9,154 bases of DNA from an uncultured Bacteroidales bacterium (GTDB lineage Bacteria > Bacteroidota > Bacteroidia > Bacteroidales > P3): the NCBI GenBank assembly GCA_947176325.1, contig CAMWQD010000039.1:1-9154 (forward strand), in the 5' to 3' direction. The notes under the pieces were generated by a model that saw only the letters and a list, made by a program, of their open reading frames with translations, ran no database searches and was not told the origin of the DNA. The translations under genes were made by a program, and so were the position numbers. The first letter of the stretch is position 1. Each line of letters opens with the position of its first letter. Shown piece after piece: positions 7,701 to 9,154 of the stretch.

Positions 7701-7853
7701 CGCCAAAGCCTGTGCTTCCACAGCCGTATTCTGCGCGGCGAAAGCATCGGCCTTCTTGTCCACTTTCCGCGCGAAGAACGTGAAGGAAAGCTGAAACAAG
7801 CAAATAATAGCCAAGGTTATCGCAAAAAACCTGATAACACCCTTGTTCTGCAT
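4797..7853 (-). CDS. secDF: Protein translocase subunit SecDF (fused SecD-SecF)
   Basis: An inner-membrane RND-family protein that uses the proton gradient to help pull proteins out of the SecYEG channel on the periplasmic side. The 1018-residue product is the Bacteroidetes-type fusion with about 12 membrane segments. SecD half: first membrane segment about 8-27; LNLGLDLRGGMNVLMEVS (100-117); the P1 periplasmic domain (about 100-525), including a variable acidic linker at about 285-332; then GMAVDANVIIYERVKEE (589-605), with Asp593 at the place of the essential membrane Asp, and GFATTLCIGILTSLFT (651-666). SecF half: GIDFTGGRTYVV (733-744), periplasmic segment to about 840, and GYSINDTVVIFDRIREN (914-930) with Asp919 and Asp925; Arg953 in LPRTINTS sits where the proton-relay arginine is expected. 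The protein ends in a basic tail (RRKERKELAKTK). All signature motifs are intact. A -7 promoter element lies 46-53 bp upstream of the start, and a strong terminator follows the gene. Confidence 0.97.
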   Translation of the reverse strand: MQNKGVIRFFAITLAIICLFQLSFTFFARKVDKKADAFAAQNTAVEAQALAQGNEVVERFLYDSIFNRKHQYFLDSVGNEVVYNILIRKYTYKECKARELNLGLDLRGGMNVLMEVSTADVVRALSGFSEDPFFNSVMEEAVIVNRTEPNTNFVDVFGRVWNEKDPNAQMAAIFSFEMKDVSATSTNEEVLSAVRKEASGAFDRTYQILRTRIDKFGVAQPNIQKLAQTDRILVELPGVKDPARVRKLLQGTAQLEFWETYEFSELAPYLQEANTYLVSVQNLQGEAETETTVAEQETVKDSATKAEDELLAQLNNNGTTSEEGLDAAQWQAQNPLFAVLMPTLFQGDEQRQGPVVGYARAKDMEKVDRMLEQASSKFPRNVKFVWSVKPIQNNTDIYSLVALKVSTRDGRAPLGGDVITDARQDFGQNGGVEISMSMNTEGARVWKNLTGHNIGRSIAIVLDNVAYSWPTVNGEIPGGRSSITGGFTVEEGQDLANVLKAGKLPAPANIVQEAVVGPSLGQESINHSMVSFLLAFLLILVYMYIFYNRAGWVANLALLVNMFFIFGVLTSIGAVLTLSGIAGIVLTLGMAVDANVIIYERVKEELRTGKSLRMAIQDGYKNAYSAIIDGQVTTLITGIILLYVGTGSVKGFATTLCIGILTSLFTSIFITRLVFSRWLNKDRNITFSHKFSENFLSKVNFDFIGKGKYAFIASGIVILICIVSLCVRGLSLGIDFTGGRTYVVRFDQVVSANDLRATLTDAFDGDAPEVKTFGPSNQVKVTTKYRIEETGSEVDEDVEHRLYEGCKGYFVQPVEEKIFTEDKSIGQISSEVVGAAVAIDITRSAFIAVAIALVFIFIYIAIRFKRWQFGVGGLVTLVHDALISIGLFSLFYGVLPFSLDIDQAFIAAILTIIGYSINDTVVIFDRIRENMGLYPKRSIRDNMNTAINSTLPRTINTSGTTIVTLLMIFIFGGEVIRGFVFCILCGVLIGTYSSIFVASPIAYALLRRKERKELAKTK

Positions 7854-7896
7854 AACTATATACTGTTTATGTTGTTAAAAATCGTGCAAAAAAGCC

Positions 7897-7906
7897 TGCA
7901 AAGATA
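7897..7906 (-). promoter_or_regulatory. Probable -7 element of the secDF promoter
   Basis: TATCTTTGCA on the minus strand is a perfect TAnnTTTG element with the CA extension seen at other promoters here. It lies in the 62-bp gap between the asparaginase stop and the secDF start, giving a leader of about 40 nt that is rich in A and T. No convincing TTTG -33 is visible 19-21 bp upstream, where the sequence is the end of the asparaginase gene. No terminator precedes it, so secDF may also be read through from the asparaginase gene. Confidence 0.55.
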
Positions 7907-7915
7907 CGATAATTT

Positions 7916-8962
7916 TCATAATGCCCGGTGTTCGGTCATTTCGCCGCGCAGGGGACGGGCCAACATTTTACAACTTTGGGCATAGGAAAGCCCCTTGCCC
8001 AAGACATACATCATCTTGGCCACCGCCGCCTCCGTGGTCATATCGCGGCCGTCGACCACGTCGCAGTCTTGCAGGAGCGTGCTGGCGGCATATTTGCCCA
8101 TTTCCACGCTGCCCTCGGCACATTGCGTAACATTGAGCACGGGGATATGAAGCTTTTTCATGAGCTTGATCCATTGTTCGAATTCGCGGCACGAGGGCGC
8201 GTTGCCCGAGCCGTAGGTTTCGAGCACCACCCCGCGGAAACGCGAGAAGAACGAAGATTCGAGACAGAAAGGACAGCCGGGATAGAGCTTGAAGATAAAG
8301 ATACGGTGTTCGAGCTCGGATTGCAGACGGAAGCCCTCCTGCGTGGATTTGGCATGAATCCGGTTGAGCTTGTCCGACCACTTCACGTGCACGCCCGCCT
8401 TGGCCAGAGCGGGGAAATTGGGGCTATGGAAGGCCGTGAAACTTTCCGCACTGTATTTGGTGATGCGGTTGCCCCGATAGAGACTGTCGCCGAAGCACAC
8501 GCACACCTCCCGCACCTTGGCCCTGCCCTGTTCGTCGACGGCCGCGGCCATTTCGATAGAGTTGACCAAATTCGCCTTTCCGTCGCTGCGGAGCACGCCC
8601 ACAGGAAGTTGCGAACCCGTAAGGATAACAGGTTTATCGAGATTCTCGAGCATGAAACTGAGCGCGGAGGCGGTGAAAGCCATGGTGTCGGTGCCGTGCA
8701 GCACCACAAAACCGCTGTAACGCTTGTAGTTGTTGCGGATTACGTTGCCGATTTCGTTCCACCTCTCGGGCCCCATATCCGAAGAATCAATCAGATGCGG
8801 GAAACTATAGGCCGAAATATCCACATCGAGGTTGTCCAAATCGGGAATGGACTCCTTGAGCCTTTCGAACTTGAAAGGGGAAAGAGCGCCCGTCTGCGGA
8901 TCCTGTATCATGCCGATAGTTCCGCCCGTATATACTAACAGTATCTTTCTCTTGGCTGTCAT
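7916..8962 (-). CDS. ansA: Type I (cytoplasmic) L-asparaginase
   Basis: Hydrolyses L-asparagine to aspartate and ammonia. The 348-residue protein has no signal peptide, in keeping with the cytoplasmic type I enzyme. Family landmarks: YTGGTIGM (11-18) with the nucleophile Thr12, SSDMGPERW (60-68), LHGTDTMAFTASALSFMLEN (88-107) with Thr91 and Asp92, LTGSQLP (114-120), RSDGKANLVNS (125-135), LYRGNRITK (161-169) with Lys169 as likely catalytic lysine, AFHSPNFP (177-184), TYGSGNAP (249-256) and NVTQC (277-281). The order and spacing agree with E. coli AnsA as I recall it. It is slightly cysteine-rich and carries a CPFC motif (230-233) directly after the conserved YPG. The start at 8962 fits, as the conserved core begins within ten residues. 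It is divergent from the tryptophanase gene, sharing a 137-bp intergenic region with overlapping promoters; secDF follows 62 bp downstream. Confidence 0.95.
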   Translation of the reverse strand: MTAKRKILLVYTGGTIGMIQDPQTGALSPFKFERLKESIPDLDNLDVDISAYSFPHLIDSSDMGPERWNEIGNVIRNNYKRYSGFVVLHGTDTMAFTASALSFMLENLDKPVILTGSQLPVGVLRSDGKANLVNSIEMAAAVDEQGRAKVREVCVCFGDSLYRGNRITKYSAESFTAFHSPNFPALAKAGVHVKWSDKLNRIHAKSTQEGFRLQSELEHRIFIFKLYPGCPFCLESSFFSRFRGVVLETYGSGNAPSCREFEQWIKLMKKLHIPVLNVTQCAEGSVEMGKYAASTLLQDCDVVDGRDMTTEAAVAKMMYVLGKGLSYAQSCKMLARPLRGEMTEHRAL

Positions 8963-8987
8963 TTTACATCAATCTTTCCGAACAGAC

Positions 8988-8997
8988 TGCAAAGGTA
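8988..8997 (-). promoter_or_regulatory. -7 element of the asparaginase promoter
   Basis: TACCTTTGCA on the minus strand is a perfect TAnnTTTG -7 element, about 26 bp upstream of the asparaginase ATG, so the start would be near 8983 and the leader about 20 nt. No good TTTG is seen at the expected -33 place (about 9016-9022); that place overlaps the -7 element of the divergent tryptophanase promoter. Confidence 0.65.
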
Positions 8998-9019
8998 TGA
9001 AAACGATAGAAAATATTTG

Positions 9020-9029
9020 TACCTTTGCA
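9020..9029 (+). promoter_or_regulatory. -7 element of the tryptophanase promoter
   Basis: TACCTTTGCA on the plus strand is a perfect TAnnTTTG element. The start would be near 9034, giving a leader of about 66 nt before the ATG at 9100. No TTTG is present 19-21 bp upstream; that interval abuts the asparaginase -7 element. A weak -33 would fit a promoter that needs an activator, which is inference only. Confidence 0.65.
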
Positions 9030-9040
9030 AGATTGCGTAT

Positions 9041-9059
9041 GCCGCGCCACCGTGGCGGC
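9041..9059 (+). other. Small GC-rich hairpin in the tryptophanase mRNA leader
   Basis: GCCGC (9041-9045) can pair with GCGGC (9055-9059) around a 9-nt loop; an alternative pairs CGCC (9045-9048) with GGCG (9054-9057) around ACCGU. It stands out from the very A-rich leader that follows (9061-9099) and would begin about 7 nt after the predicted start. No U-tract follows, so it is not a terminator. Its role, if any, is unknown; it might protect the 5' end. Confidence 0.4.
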
Positions 9060-9099
9060 TTGCAGACAAAGAAAAAAAATCAATTAAAAACATAAAACC

Positions 9100-9154
9100 A
9101 TGGAATTACCTTTCGCAGAATCTTGGAAAATCAAGATGGTGGAGCCTATCCGCA
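9100..9154 (+). CDS. tnaA: Probable tryptophanase, N-terminal fragment (cut by window edge)
   Basis: Only 18 codons are present: MELPFAESWKIKMVEPIR. This matches the N-terminus of Bacteroidetes tryptophanases as I remember them and lines up with the E. coli TnaA start (LPEPFRIRVIEPVK). Tryptophanase is a cytoplasmic PLP enzyme that splits L-tryptophan into indole, pyruvate and ammonia. The related tyrosine phenol-lyase has a similar N-terminal pattern (PFRIKSVE-like) and cannot be fully excluded from so short a piece. The leader is A-rich (AAAGAAAAAAAATCAATTAA) with no Shine-Dalgarno sequence, as is usual for well-expressed Bacteroidetes genes. The ATG at 9100 is the natural start, as the family similarity begins at its second residue. 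Confidence 0.75.
   Translation, partial: MELPFAESWKIKMVEPIR

Larger units (their letters stand above)
8988..9029. repeat. Perfect 10-bp inverted repeat joining two divergent promoters
   Basis: TGCAAAGGTA (8988-8997) and TACCTTTGCA (9020-9029) are exact reverse complements separated by 22 bp of AT-rich sequence. Each arm is a -7 element, one pointing left to the asparaginase gene and one pointing right to the tryptophanase gene. The arms may be only promoter elements, or may also be an operator for a dimeric regulator; centre-to-centre distance is 32 bp, about three helical turns. Confidence 0.7.

Noticed and set aside
9039..9095. TnaC-like regulatory leader peptide ahead of tryptophanase
   Set aside because: The 18-codon frame has no Trp codon and no ribosome-binding signal, and would start about 5 nt from the predicted mRNA end. 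It is kept only as a low-interest remark on the leader, not called as a gene.
8998..9095. A longer plus-strand frame starting at 8998 and running through the tryptophanase promoter
   Set aside because: Its start lies upstream of the predicted tryptophanase transcription start, and it spans the promoter elements themselves.

Overview
The window looks like a chromosomal segment from a member of the Bacteroidetes, probably order Bacteroidales. Four things point there: a fused SecDF protein, an OmpA protein that combines TPR, PD40 and carboxypeptidase-regulatory domains, a TonB-dependent receptor with an N-terminal CarboxypepD_reg-like domain, and upstream -7 elements of the TAnnTTTG class with A-rich leaders lacking clear Shine-Dalgarno sequences. 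I cannot name the genus from the sequence. No mobile element, CRISPR array, tRNA or rRNA is visible.

Layout from left to right: five genes read leftwards (minus strand) and one reads rightwards at the far right. Positions 1-716 hold the N-terminal part of a TonB-dependent outer-membrane receptor, cut by the window edge. A gap of about 190 bp contains a rho-independent terminator for the next transcript and a tentative promoter for the receptor. Then come purM (AIR synthase, purine synthesis; 908-2092) and, 31 bp upstream of it, a large periplasmic OmpA-family protein (2124-4673). These two probably form one operon starting from a well-formed promoter at about 4699-4729. A strong GC-rich terminator (4727-4761) separates that operon from secDF (4797-7853). 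Upstream of secDF, 62 bp away, is a cytoplasmic type I L-asparaginase (7916-8962). At the right edge, divergently transcribed, is the start of a probable tryptophanase gene (9100 onward).

Functionally the window mixes housekeeping genes (purM, secDF) with envelope functions (OmpA/TPR/PD40 protein, TonB receptor) and amino-acid catabolism (asparaginase, tryptophanase). The last pair releases ammonia from asparagine and indole, pyruvate and ammonia from tryptophan, which would suit an amino-acid-fermenting gut or oral anaerobe.

The observations most worth a second look are: (1) the C-terminal ~120 residues of the OmpA-family protein look like a retropepsin-type aspartic-protease fold whose DTGA(S) active-site motif has been replaced, i.e. 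a candidate pseudoprotease domain; (2) the asparaginase and tryptophanase promoters are interlocked head-to-head, their -7 elements forming a perfect 10-bp inverted repeat with a 22-bp spacer; (3) in two separate places the U-tract of a terminator appears to supply the -33 element of the next promoter.
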